From assembly GCA_945870855.1 (NCBI GenBank), contig CAMBTP010000010.1, positions 1 through 64,000 of the forward strand: DNA of 64,000 nt, given 5' to 3'. Source of the DNA: Prosthecobacter debontii (GTDB lineage Bacteria; Verrucomicrobiota; Verrucomicrobiia; Verrucomicrobiales; Akkermansiaceae). Position numbers and translations under genes: made by a program. Below the pieces are notes generated by a model that was not told the DNA's origin, searched no databases, and saw only the letters and a list, made by a program, of their open reading frames with translations. Shown piece by piece: positions 25,522 through 33,839 of the stretch; the first letter of the stretch is position 1; every line of letters starts with the position of its first letter.

Positions 25522-26731
25522 CCCCATGAAGACGCAGCCTGCTGAAAAACACATTCCCCGCGTGGCGCTGTTAGTCGAATCCTCGCGCAGCTATGGCCGC
25601 GAAATGCTGATGGGCATCGCCAGATACCTGCGAATCCATGGCCACTGGTCGGTTGAATTTGAGGAATCCGAGCCTTGGGTAAAAGTCCCCGAGTGGTTCG
25701 ACCGCTGGAAGTGGGATGGCGTCATCGCCCGAGTTCAGACTCCCGCGATCGCCCGGGCGGTGGGCGCGCTTGGCGTGCCAGTCGTGGATCTCAGTGGCTG
25801 CCTGCCTGATTTACCGTTTCCAATCATTCGTTCCGATGAGACGGTGGTCGGCCGGATGGCGGCGGAACATCTGCTGGCACGCGGCTTCCAGAGCTTTGCC
25901 TACTGTGGTCTTAATGGCTTCGACTGGTCGGACCGGCGTCGTGTCGCCTTTGAAGAACGGCTGGCGGCGGCGGGTTGTCAGTGCGAGGTGTTCGATACCC
26001 CCAAGCGCCGCAATTCCAAGAAGGATCATGATCAACATGGCAAGCGCTTCGAGCAGGACTTGATGCGTTGGTTGGAATCCCTGCCGGATCAGACCGGCCT
26101 GATGGCTTGCAACGACTCGCGCGGCCGGCAGGTGCTCAACTGCTGCCGGGAACTGGGCATCACCGTTCCAGATTCCCTGGCGGTCATCGGTGTGGACAAG
26201 GATGAAGTGCTTTGCGAGCTCTCCAGTCTCCCGTTATCGAGCGTCATTATCAACGCGCAACAGATCGGGTACGACGCGGCGGCTCTGTTGGACCGCCTCA
26301 TGGCCGGGGAAAGCGCGCCTGATACACCGGCTTTGGTCAAACCCATCGGCGTGGCGGAGAGGCATTCCACCGATGTGCTTGCGATCGCAGACCGGCAAAT
26401 CGCCGCAGCCCTGAAATACATTCGCGAACACGCGTGTGACGACGGAATGGACGTGGAGTCCCTGCTCAGAGCGGTTCCGCTGTCCAGAAGTGTCATGGAG
26501 CGGCGCTTCTCACAAATCCTCGGAAGCTCACCCAAAGGGGAAATCCTTCGCGTCCGTCTGGGCCGGGTCTGCCAACTACTGGCCGAGTCCGACCTTACAC
26601 TCGCCGCAGTGGCTCAATTAGCGGGGTTTGATCACCCGGAATACATGAGTCGTTTGTTCAGAAAGAAGATGGGAATCACCCCCGGGGAGTTTCGCAAGCG
26701 AGCGGGCGTGGCTGGGTTGCCGCAGCGCTGA
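25505..26731 (+). CDS. XylR-type AraC-family regulator with LacI-like sensor domain
   Basis: 408 residues; an in-frame ATG at 25526, just after the transporter stop, is an equally likely start. Residues about 20-285 are a periplasmic-binding-protein-like sensor ('RVALLVESSRSYGREMLMGI', 'GLMACNDSRGRQVLNCCREL', 'AVIGVDKDEVLCELSS'). Residues about 300-400 are an AraC helix-turn-helix pair ('CQLLAESDLTLAAVAQLAGF', 'YMSRLFRKKMGITPGEFRK'). It should bind a sugar and activate sugar-use genes. Its last ~170 bp and ~125 bp beyond are duplicated at 28368. Confidence 0.9.
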   Translation: MQIQISPMKTQPAEKHIPRVALLVESSRSYGREMLMGIARYLRIHGHWSVEFEESEPWVKVPEWFDRWKWDGVIARVQTPAIARAVGALGVPVVDLSGCLPDLPFPIIRSDETVVGRMAAEHLLARGFQSFAYCGLNGFDWSDRRRVAFEERLAAAGCQCEVFDTPKRRNSKKDHDQHGKRFEQDLMRWLESLPDQTGLMACNDSRGRQVLNCCRELGITVPDSLAVIGVDKDEVLCELSSLPLSSVIINAQQIGYDAAALLDRLMAGESAPDTPALVKPIGVAERHSTDVLAIADRQIAAALKYIREHACDDGMDVESLLRAVPLSRSVMERRFSQILGSSPKGEILRVRLGRVCQLLAESDLTLAAVAQLAGFDHPEYMSRLFRKKMGITPGEFRKRAGVAGLPQR

Positions 26732-26857
26732 TTGGGTATGACCACGCGAAGCGCTCAACAGCCAGGCGGAAGTGGATTTCCTCATGAAGTTGATGAGTGG
26801 TAAAAATCACGAAATACACGGGGTAATAATGGTCAATTATCACAATAACTCGGCTTT
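26562..26857 (+). repeat. Direct repeat copy 1 (xylR 3' end and flank)
   Basis: 296 bp nearly identical to 28368-28657, differing by about a dozen substitutions and a 6-bp deletion. Covers the last 57 codons of the regulator and ~125 bp of flank. Confidence 0.92.
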
Positions 26858-26900
26858 TAGCCTTGCTTGCCTGCATTTCATGCTTTATGTATTTGCATAT

Positions 26901-27142
26901 GAAGAACAACCATTGATGTGCCTGATGACTTGCTCAAGCGGGTAAGGCCATTGCTGGCTGAGAGAAAAATGACCTTTCGCTCGCTGGTGATTGATGCGGT
27001 TGAGCGCGCGATCGAGGTTCCTGCGACTTCCTTCCGGCTGCGGGACGCATCCGCCGGATGGGCCGGAGATGGCACAGCGGTTTCCAGCGAGGCGATCAAC
27101 CGCGCGATCAATGAAGCGCGGGAACCTTCCTTCCAAGGGTGA
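26901..27142 (+). pseudogene. Antitoxin remnant with disrupted start
   Basis: The frame reads 'RTTIDVPDDLLKRVRPLL', then 'FRSLVIDAVERAIEVP', a ribbon-helix-helix VapB-type antitoxin. Its normal start would be ATGAGAACA; the DNA has ATGAAGAACA, a 1-base insertion that shifts the frame, leaving a GTG at 26918 as the only in-frame start. After its stop the expected PIN toxin begins 'MIV' and ends at once in TGA, so the toxin is gone. Confidence 0.55.
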
Positions 27143-27246
27143 TGATCGTGTGACTCCATGCTGACGGTAGAAATGGGTAAAATCGGGTAACATAATGAGC
27201 GGCCCACTGATACTTCCCGAGCCGAACGAGCTTCGATTGGAACTCA

Positions 27247-27330
27247 CATGCCCATGAAAATTGGTGAAAGAATAGACCTTCGAGGCTTGTCTCTTTCGCT
27301 TCTTCATGGGCATGCGGGTAGAAAACCCGC
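27247..27330. other. Long hairpin followed by short hairpin
   Basis: CATGCCCATGAA (27247-27258) pairs with TTCATGGGCATG (27303-27314), with further inner pairing, and directly abuts a second hairpin GCGGG/CCCGC (27314-27330). It lies in the gap between the antitoxin remnant and vapC. It could be a terminator-like structure or the end of a mobile element. Confidence 0.5.
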
Positions 27331-27419
27331 GATCCCGGAGGTGCTGGTTGAAAACCCAGTCTATCACAGGATCAGCCTTGTGTTCAATTCTTGCATGAAT
27401 GACACAATCCCGCTCGTAT

Positions 27420-27824
27420 TTACAGTCCGCGAACCACCATGTCTGGTGCGGCATGCCGGAAGTGCCCGATATTGAGGGTGCGGATTTCCGCGCAATGGCA
27501 GAGCCTGGCGGTCTGTACGTGCAACGCATCGTAGATTCCCCCGCCGCGAACCCCTTTCCCTGATGCCGAGCCGATCATTTCGAGATACTCCGCAACGCCC
27601 ATGGGCTGGACGTCGAGTCGTTCAGCCAAATCTTTCACCATGGCTGCGGCATCCGCTGGCGAAATCCTCAGCCGGGCGTCGCCCGTCAGCGTGGCGTAAA
27701 CCTCGGCCAATGCGTGAGCGGACGTCGTGTGGCCTCCATTCACCAATTCGTCGGCGGCGGCGTATTTCGGGCTGTTGCTGAGACACGACTCAACTAGGAT
27801 CGAACTATCGAGGAAGCACTTCAT
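27420..27824 (-). CDS. vapC: VapC-like PIN-domain ribonuclease toxin
   Basis: 134 residues from the ATG at 27824. PIN motifs are 'MKCFLDSSILVESCL' (first Asp), 'TSAHALAEVYATLTG' (Glu) and 'GGGIYDALHVQTARL' (Asp), then 'IRTLNIGHFRHAAPDM'. The start overlaps the antitoxin stop by 4 bp. It appears intact, unlike the adjacent remnants. Confidence 0.88.
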   Translation of the reverse strand: MKCFLDSSILVESCLSNSPKYAAADELVNGGHTTSAHALAEVYATLTGDARLRISPADAAAMVKDLAERLDVQPMGVAEYLEMIGSASGKGVRGGGIYDALHVQTARLCHCAEIRTLNIGHFRHAAPDMVVRGL

Positions 27825-28078
27825 CGGCGTGTTCTCCGCTGCCGCATGGCAGTTACGGCCTCGCCGCTGTCCCAGTTCTCCGGCAATGGCCCCGCATATA
27901 CCAACCGCCCGCGCTTGCGCGCCGTGACGCCACCGCTTTGCTCCGGTGCTGTGATCAAGGCGGTATTGTCCACGACCTCGACGTTGATTACCATGCACCC
28001 TTCAATCCCGATCGCTTCGCGGATCCTCTTGGGCAGCACCAATCGTCCAACTTTATCCATTGAAATGGTCGTTTTCAT
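27821..28078 (-). CDS. vapB: VapB antitoxin, AbrB/SpoVT type
   Basis: 85 residues from the ATG at 28078. The N-terminal swapped-hairpin AbrB fold reads 'MKTTISMDKVGRLVLPKRIR' and continues 'EAIGIEGCMVINVEVVDN'; the C-terminus is basic and should wrap the toxin. Upstream, ACCAATTACCATAAAATTGG may serve as an autoregulatory palindrome. Confidence 0.88.
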   Translation of the reverse strand: MKTTISMDKVGRLVLPKRIREAIGIEGCMVINVEVVDNTALITAPEQSGGVTARKRGRLVYAGPLPENWDSGEAVTAMRQRRTRR

Positions 28079-28303
28079 GGGAATAAGATACCAATTACCA
28101 TAAAATTGGCAAATGCAATTTCGAAGGAAATCGGCCAAACCAAAGGGGTGTGCCTGCAGTCCGGTTCACGTTTATTTGCCTTCCACACCAGGGTTCCTAC
28201 ACAAGGGAACAGAGAAGATTTTCGACCACGGATTTCAGGCATGATCACGGATGAAGACCTTGAGCTGGGCTGGATTTCGACATGCTTGGAAACCTCATTG
28301 TGC

Positions 28304-28346
28304 GACGACAATTATACTTACCCCCTGACGACAATTAAAATTACCC
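28304..28346. repeat. Pair of 20-bp direct repeats (possible IS end)
   Basis: GACGACAATTATACTTACCC and GACGACAATTAAAATTACCC lie 23 bp apart. Tandem copies of such ~20-bp units are typical of transposase-binding ends of IS21-type elements. No transposase gene is nearby. Confidence 0.4.
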
Positions 28347-28367
28347 ATTGAAGGGGAGGTTTTCTGA

Positions 28368-28531
28368 GCCGGGTCTGCCAACTGCTGGCCGAGTCCGACC
28401 TTACGCTCGCCGCAGTGGCTCAATTAGCGGGGTTTGAGCACCCGGAATACATGAGTCGTTTGTTCAAGGGCAAGATGGGAATCACCCCCGGGGAGTTTCG
28501 CAAGCAGGCAGGTGGGTTGCCGCTGCTTTGA
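28368..28531 (+). pseudogene. C-terminal fragment of XylR regulator
   Basis: In-frame with the intact regulator: 'CQLLAESDLTLAAVAQLAGF' then 'YMSRLFKGKMGITPGEFRKQ', ending 'GGLPLL'. Only the second helix-turn-helix survives; no start precedes it. It is the coding part of direct repeat copy 2. Confidence 0.85.
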
Positions 28532-28657
28532 TTGGGTATGACCACGCGAAGCGCTCAACAGCTAGGCGGAAGTGGATTTCCTCATGAAGCTGATAAGTGG
28601 TAAAAATCACGAAATACACGGGGTAATAATGGTCAATTATCACAATAATTCGGCTTT
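28368..28657 (+). repeat. Direct repeat copy 2
   Basis: 290-bp partner of 26562-26857. The two copies enclose the vapBC pair and antitoxin remnant, about 1.8 kb unit spacing. Homology stops 42 bp before the DUF4143 ATPase start. Confidence 0.92.
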
Positions 28658-28698
28658 ATGATTGACCCGCCAGTGGTGGCGTGGGAGAATTTCGTGGC

Positions 28699-30021
28699 AT
28701 GAAACGCGATATTTACAAGGATCTGCTGAATTGGAGGAGCTCCGCCTATCGTAAACCACTGATTCTTCGGGGTGCCCGCCAGACTGGAAAGACGTATATT
28801 CTTCGCGAGTTTGGGAGATGCGAATATCGACGTTGCCACTACTTCAATTTCGAACAGGACTCCCGGCTGGGCTCGCTTTTTACCGGCGACCTTTCCCCGG
28901 ATCGGATCATCAGGGATCTTGCTCTCTATGGCGGAAACGAGATCCATCACTCCGAAGATCTGATCATTTTCGATGAGATCCAGGCGTCCAACGATGCCCT
29001 CAATTCACTGAAATACTTTCAGGAACAAGCCAACGAGTATCACATTGCTGCAGCCGGATCATTGCTGGGGGTCTGGATGTCCCAGCCGAAGTCCTTTCCC
29101 GTCGGCAAAGTGGATTTCCTCGATCTGCATCCGATGACATTCTATGAATTTCTGGATGCCGTGGGCCAAGCCGCCTACCGGACCTACCTCGAAGGCATTG
29201 ATCGAATCGCACCACTTCCCGATGCCCTGCACCATGAGCTGACTGGTTTGTTGCGGCGTTACTATTATGTGGGCGGCATGCCCGAAGTGGTGCTTCGCCA
29301 CGCTGCGGATCCCGGCGGGGCGGATTGCCGCTCCGTCCAGCGGGCGATTCTGGACTCGTATTCGCTCGACTTCGCCAAGCACGCTCCGGCGGCGGATATT
29401 CCCAAGTTGTCGCTGGTGTGGGAATCGCTGCCATCCCAACTCGCCCGTGAAAACAAGAAGTTTTTGTTTTCGCTGGCCAAGCAAGGAGCACGCGCGCGCG
29501 AATATGAAAACGCTCTGACTTGGCTGGTCAACGCGGGCTTGATCCATTGTTGCTCGCTTGTGGCCACACCCAGGATTCCTCTCAAAGCCCATGCAGACGG
29601 ATCCAGCTTCAAAGTGTATGCGTGCGATGTAGGCCTTCTGGGCGCCCTTGCACGCGTGCCGCCCGATGCCGTGCAAAGCGATCTGTCGATCCTCACGGAA
29701 TATCAGGGAGCCTTTGTCGAAAACCATGTCGCGCAGCATCTAGCGGTCATGACGGATGGCCCGCTTCACTATTGGAAGAACGTGGGCCGCGATGCCGAAG
29801 TGGATTTCCTCCTTCAGCACGGCTCGAAGATATATCCGATTGAAGCCAAATCCGGAACGAATGTTCGCGCCAAGAGTCTGGCATTCTATCTTGCGAAATA
29901 CGATCCATCACTGGCCGTCCGGACATCGCTCCGCAACCTGAAAATCGATGGCCGGGTGTTGAATATTCCGCTCTATGCGTTTCAAAGTCTTCCGCGGTTT
30001 CTCGCGCTTGCCGCCCTCTAG
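28699..30021 (+). CDS. AAA ATPase with DUF4143 domain
   Basis: 440 residues from the ATG at 28699. Walker A G25-A-R-Q-T-G-K-T32, Walker B 'DLIIFDEIQASNDALN', a central helical region, and a C-terminal DUF4143 nuclease-like domain with 'GRDAEVDFLLQHGSKIYPIE' then 'AKSG', which carries the D-x(n)-E-x-K pattern of restriction-endonuclease folds. Such proteins are common singletons in accessory regions. The cellular role is unknown; DNA or toxin-antitoxin-related functions have been proposed for the family. Confidence 0.88.
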   Translation: MKRDIYKDLLNWRSSAYRKPLILRGARQTGKTYILREFGRCEYRRCHYFNFEQDSRLGSLFTGDLSPDRIIRDLALYGGNEIHHSEDLIIFDEIQASNDALNSLKYFQEQANEYHIAAAGSLLGVWMSQPKSFPVGKVDFLDLHPMTFYEFLDAVGQAAYRTYLEGIDRIAPLPDALHHELTGLLRRYYYVGGMPEVVLRHAADPGGADCRSVQRAILDSYSLDFAKHAPAADIPKLSLVWESLPSQLARENKKFLFSLAKQGARAREYENALTWLVNAGLIHCCSLVATPRIPLKAHADGSSFKVYACDVGLLGALARVPPDAVQSDLSILTEYQGAFVENHVAQHLAVMTDGPLHYWKNVGRDAEVDFLLQHGSKIYPIEAKSGTNVRAKSLAFYLAKYDPSLAVRTSLRNLKIDGRVLNIPLYAFQSLPRFLALAAL

Positions 30022-30090
30022 CTGCGTCTCTTGGGTGGCAGGCGAAACATCGCCCCTTCATCAGGACAGCTCATCCTCTACGGCAAGGAA

Positions 30091-30131
30091 GATTGACGCA
30101 AAAGTCCAAAAGATTGACGCAAAGGTTCAAT
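30091..30131. repeat. Pair of ~20-bp direct repeats
   Basis: GATTGACGCAAAAGTCCAAAA is followed 21 bp later by GATTGACGCAAAGGTTCAA. The arrangement mirrors the repeats at 28304 and may be another IS end or a regulator site upstream of the PEP-CTERM gene. Confidence 0.4.
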
Positions 30132-30161
30132 GACTTTTGCCCATGTCTCTGGTCTAATGAG

Positions 30162-30203
30162 GGGAATCACCGCTCTCGGTTACGCCCGAAAGCTGCGATT
30201 CCC
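30162..30203 (+). promoter_or_regulatory. Structured 5' leader of PEP-CTERM gene
   Basis: GGGAATC (30162-30168) can pair with GATTCCC (30197-30203), enclosing an inner stem CTCGG/CCGA. It lies 36 bp before the start codon and is followed by A-rich sequence. It could be a regulatory leader; I do not recognise a known riboswitch class. Confidence 0.35.
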
Positions 30204-30238
30204 AAAAATAAAACAAAACAACGAAACCAACAAATATC

Positions 30239-30964
30239 ATGAAAATTAAATTCGCAATACTATCTTTCATAGGCTTTTCCTACCTACTCCCCTGTGCAAA
30301 CGGAGCCGCTTTGCTCATTGATTTGTATGCACCTAGTGCAAATCCTACCTCATCAACAGACTGGTCAAACGCAGGGGTTACGGAATCCTTGACAGGCGCG
30401 GCTGGCGGAACTTTCACCGCCGGTATTGGAACGTTCAATATCAGTGGTGGTATTGGTTCCTCCCTTACCGGCTCAAGTGGTTCTAGTAGTGCAGCAACAT
30501 TTCCTGGCAACACAATGCTAAACAGTTATATTTATTCGCTTCCCGGTGGTAGCGTTACCATTACCATCACTGGATTAGCCAATGGTTCGGGAGTTCCGAA
30601 CAATTTAACAGGCGCTCTAGGATCAATGACCGGCACATTCACAATCGCAGCAAACCAAGCTTATAAATTATATCTTTTTGGTGCAGGAGATGCCAATAAT
30701 CAGAATACTACCTTCACAGTGGGTGGAATTAATAAGACCACGAGTACCCCGATTATTGGCACTGCGGCAAATGCCGGTCACTTCGTAACATACGATTTAA
30801 CGACTCCGAGTAACCTTACGGGTTACACATTGCCGATCAGTTTCACGGGCGGATCAGGTAGTTTCGGTGCATTGAATGGATTGGCCCTTGTGCAAGTCCC
30901 CGAACCATCCGTCGCGCTGCTCGGCGGACTCGGCATGCTCGCGCTGCTGCGCCGCAGAAGGTAA
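30239..30964 (+). CDS. PEP-CTERM surface protein
   Basis: 241 residues: signal peptide (about 1-22), a Gly/Ser/Thr/Asn-rich beta domain, and a C-terminal sorting signal 'VPEPSVALLGGLGMLALLRRRR' in part (PEP motif, hydrophobic helix, Arg cluster). PEP-CTERM proteins are recognised by exosortase, cleaved and placed at the cell surface. AT content is higher than in neighbours and the codon choice differs (many AAT/ATT/TTA), which may reflect surface-protein evolution or transfer. Confidence 0.92.
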   Translation: MKIKFAILSFIGFSYLLPCANGAALLIDLYAPSANPTSSTDWSNAGVTESLTGAAGGTFTAGIGTFNISGGIGSSLTGSSGSSSAATFPGNTMLNSYIYSLPGGSVTITITGLANGSGVPNNLTGALGSMTGTFTIAANQAYKLYLFGAGDANNQNTTFTVGGINKTTSTPIIGTAANAGHFVTYDLTTPSNLTGYTLPISFTGGSGSFGALNGLALVQVPEPSVALLGGLGMLALLRRRR

Positions 30965-31312
30965 TTTGAAATTCTGAATGTTGAATTTTGAAAGGAAGAT
31001 AGAAAGCATTCTGCCAGGTGCGGCTCTCTCTCTTCCTGACCTAAGACTTTTGACCTTCAGACCTTCGACATCTTCATTCACCTTTCACCCCGTTGGGGAC
31101 AAGTGGGCGCGCCCGGCCCAGGCTTCGTAAAACTACGCCGGGCAGGCTGGTCACGCACTACCGATTTCACATTTTGCCTCTGAAAGGAGGCAATCCAGGG
31201 CGGGCTCCGGTTAATGGGTTTTCCGGGGTTCGCCCAAACCCATACTGCTGTGACCGCACCCCGTTCCATCCAAGACATCCGAAGTTAGAATCAATCGACA
31301 CACATTCATCCG
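30965..31312. other. Gene-free spacer
   Basis: 348 bp without a supportable gene. It opens with a TTTGAAATTCTGAATG-type AT spacer of the kind seen elsewhere in the window, then becomes GC-rich with short pairing CACCCCGTTGGGG-like sequence near 31087-31100. It presumably holds the promoter of the pseudopilin and glycosidase cluster. Confidence 0.6.
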
Positions 31313-31969
31313 ATGAAACCATCCACACGCACCCGTTCGCCGGGCTTCTCCCTGACCGAGATATTGGTCGTGTTCGTCATCATCATCGTCCTTGCGGCGA
31401 TTGCGATGATCTCCACCAAAGCTTTGCGCGAAAAAGCGGGAGCAGCCGTCTGTACTCAGAACCTCAGGCAAATCGGAGTGGGTTTGCACTCATACATCGC
31501 GGACAACAACGGGCGCTTTCCGGATGGGTCGGTCGATGTTTCATCGCCAGGCAAAGGAATGTGCTGGTACGATGCCGCCGCTCAGAACATGGGGCGGCAG
31601 TATAACCAGCCCTTGCCAAGCTGCTTTGGTTGTCCATCCGGCCATGGCAAAGCGTATCAACCCTCGTGGCCTTACACGGGCGATTACGCGGCGAACGCGC
31701 ATCTAGGCTCGGAAATTCGGACGCTCGCCGCGGTGAATAATCCCGCAACGACTCCCTACGTCCAGGATACGGTGAAGCAGAACCAATTCGCTTACTGGAT
31801 ATTCGGCGAAGGCAGGTCATGGTCGTCTTTCGCCGACCGTCATGCTGGCCGCGGTAATATCCTATGGGTGGATGGCCATGTTTCCTCATTCACGTATGCC
31901 GAGTATATGGAATATGCAAACAAGCCATCCCACGGTGGAGCCTATGGCTTTGTCAGGGGGGGCAGGTAG
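31313..31969 (+). CDS. Type II secretion-like pseudopilin, H-x-DG family
   Basis: 218 residues. The prepilin site is G11-F12 with E16 as Glu5 ('PGFSLTEILVVFVIIIVLAA'), followed by a long N-terminal helix, and the C-terminus holds 'DRHAGRGNILWVDGHVSSF', the H-x-DG signature of the expanded Planctomycetes/Verrucomicrobia family. It ends 9 bp before the first beta-helix gene, so it is probably part of that transcript. Its role is not established; surface display or secretion aid is inferred. Confidence 0.88.
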   Translation: MKPSTRTRSPGFSLTEILVVFVIIIVLAAIAMISTKALREKAGAAVCTQNLRQIGVGLHSYIADNNGRFPDGSVDVSSPGKGMCWYDAAAQNMGRQYNQPLPSCFGCPSGHGKAYQPSWPYTGDYAANAHLGSEIRTLAAVNNPATTPYVQDTVKQNQFAYWIFGEGRSWSSFADRHAGRGNILWVDGHVSSFTYAEYMEYANKPSHGGAYGFVRGGR

Positions 31970-31977
31970 CAACATTC

Positions 31978-33789
31978 ATGAAATTCCCTCCCATCACACC
32001 CAGGGCGTTCGCCCTATCATCCATCGCGTTCACGACGCTCGCCCTGTTGTCCATTGCCTACGTCCCAGCGGCGGAAACGCCAGCCGGGCTGAAGCAGGTC
32101 AATGTCAAAGACTTTGGTGCCAAAGGCGACGGCGTGACCGATGACACGGCGGCGATCAATGCCGCCATTGTTGCGGCACAGAAGCAGGGCGCGGGCGCTG
32201 TCGTCTCGCTACCTTCGGGCCGCTACAAGACGGCGCTGGGAGCGGAAAAGTCGATCCGCATCAAGGGTGCTGACGGGCTGACCTTTCAAGGCGAAGGCGA
32301 CACGACCATCGTCTCGGGTGACCTGAATGAGCCAGTGTTCCGCATCGATGACAGCAAGAGCGTAACCGTTCGGAAAATCTCGATTGATCACGACCCTCTG
32401 GGTTACACGCAGGGAACGATCACGGCTGTGGACATCCCGAACATGACTTGCGAAGTCTCGATCGACCCCGGATATCCCGCGCCAAACGATCCGTCGTTCA
32501 AAGGCTCGCAGGTGCATCCGTTCGTGTTTCCGGAGAAGAATTACTACCAACTTGACCGCCATTGGCCCAACCCGGTTGAAATGGTGAAAACCGGCGAGCA
32601 CACGTGGAGTTGGAAACTGCAAGGGCCGCCCCATATCGAAAACTGGCCCGGCAAGAGGTTTTTCATCTACACGGAGAGCCGCAGCCACGCCTTCATCCTG
32701 AGCAATCTCCGCGACACGACCCTGGAAGACATCAATTACTGGGGCGGCGGGGCAAACGCGGGCTTTTACATCAGGGGGCTGGAAGGCACCACGACGTTCC
32801 GACGCTTTGTGATTGGAGTGCCTCCCGGCTCAAATCGACTTTATTCCTGCGCGGGCGGCGGCCAGGTCAGCGGCCTGCGCGGAAAGCTTCTGCTGGATCA
32901 GTGCGACTTTTCCAAAATCGACGACGACGGCATTGATATCTTGTCCAATTACACGCGCATCATCGAGCAAAGGGACAAGCGGACGCTGCTCGTGCAGTCA
33001 AAAAAACACGATTACCGCACGGGCGACCGGGTGGAGCTCTGGGACTGGCAGCACAAAAAAATGCGGGCGGCCGCCACCATCACAACAGCCACGCCCAACG
33101 CCGACGGAACGTTTGCCATCGCCCTGGATCGGGATGTCGTGACCGAGCGCGTCGGGGCGGGCACCGGCATGAACTTCAGCCGCGAGTCCATGACCGATGG
33201 CATCGACCGGCTCATCAACGTGGCGACGGTGGGGCAGGAAACCATCATCCGCGACAGCAAGTTTCAGGTCTTTCGGGCGAAGTGCCTCAACCTGAAAGCC
33301 GCCAACTGCACGATAGAACGCTGCACTTTCCGCAACAGCTTCCAGCCCGCGGTTTTCGCCGGACCCGAATGGTATTTCGAGGAAGGTTCGTCCATCCGCA
33401 ACCTTACCGTACGCGACTGCACGTTCACCGACAACAACCACCCCAACATTGTCATCGGCGCTTCGCCGATTTCGGGAGTGCCCGGCGAAAAACCCATCGT
33501 GAGCGATGCGCCGGAACACACCTCTTACGACAGCACGAACATCCTGATCGAAGGTAATTCGTTTTCCGGCTACGGAACCACTCCGAGTGTCTTCGGATGG
33601 AACTGGCCCGTCGGCCCGGCCATCGCCATCACCAACGCGGCCCAGGTCGTGATCCGCGGCAACACGTTCGGCCCGCTCGCCGAGAGTGCGCCCGAAGGCA
33701 CGCCGAAAGTCCTCGTTGAGAAATCCAATGACGTGCAGTTCATCGACAACAAAGGGATATCCGCCGAGGAAGCGACAGAACGGCGGTAA
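31978..33789 (+). CDS. Secreted right-handed beta-helix enzyme, GH110/pectate-lyase-like
   Basis: 603 residues from the ATG at 31978. Signal peptide (about 1-32), then a pectate-lyase-3-type cap 'VNVKDFGAKGDGVTDDTAAI' and a long parallel beta-helix. A 'DDDGIDILSNYTRI' segment (D315-D317) occupies the position of '[10 protein letters not shown]' in the GH110 neighbour and 'DDCVNINGKYHYV' in the third paralogue, followed in all three by a small beta-barrel insertion. This suggests a divergent glycosidase; substrate unknown. Confidence 0.75.
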   Translation: MKFPPITPRAFALSSIAFTTLALLSIAYVPAAETPAGLKQVNVKDFGAKGDGVTDDTAAINAAIVAAQKQGAGAVVSLPSGRYKTALGAEKSIRIKGADGLTFQGEGDTTIVSGDLNEPVFRIDDSKSVTVRKISIDHDPLGYTQGTITAVDIPNMTCEVSIDPGYPAPNDPSFKGSQVHPFVFPEKNYYQLDRHWPNPVEMVKTGEHTWSWKLQGPPHIENWPGKRFFIYTESRSHAFILSNLRDTTLEDINYWGGGANAGFYIRGLEGTTTFRRFVIGVPPGSNRLYSCAGGGQVSGLRGKLLLDQCDFSKIDDDGIDILSNYTRIIEQRDKRTLLVQSKKHDYRTGDRVELWDWQHKKMRAAATITTATPNADGTFAIALDRDVVTERVGAGTGMNFSRESMTDGIDRLINVATVGQETIIRDSKFQVFRAKCLNLKAANCTIERCTFRNSFQPAVFAGPEWYFEEGSSIRNLTVRDCTFTDNNHPNIVIGASPISGVPGEKPIVSDAPEHTSYDSTNILIEGNSFSGYGTTPSVFGWNWPVGPAIAITNAAQVVIRGNTFGPLAESAPEGTPKVLVEKSNDVQFIDNKGISAEEATERR

Positions 33790-33839
33790 TCCGGCGGATC
33801 ACCGGGAAGCGCTCCCGATCCAATCATTTGACAATCACC

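Noticed and set aside
26885-27529. Minus-strand 214-codon frame over the antitoxin remnant
   Set aside because: No domain, spans hairpins and the opposite-strand antitoxin remnant; judged a chance open frame.
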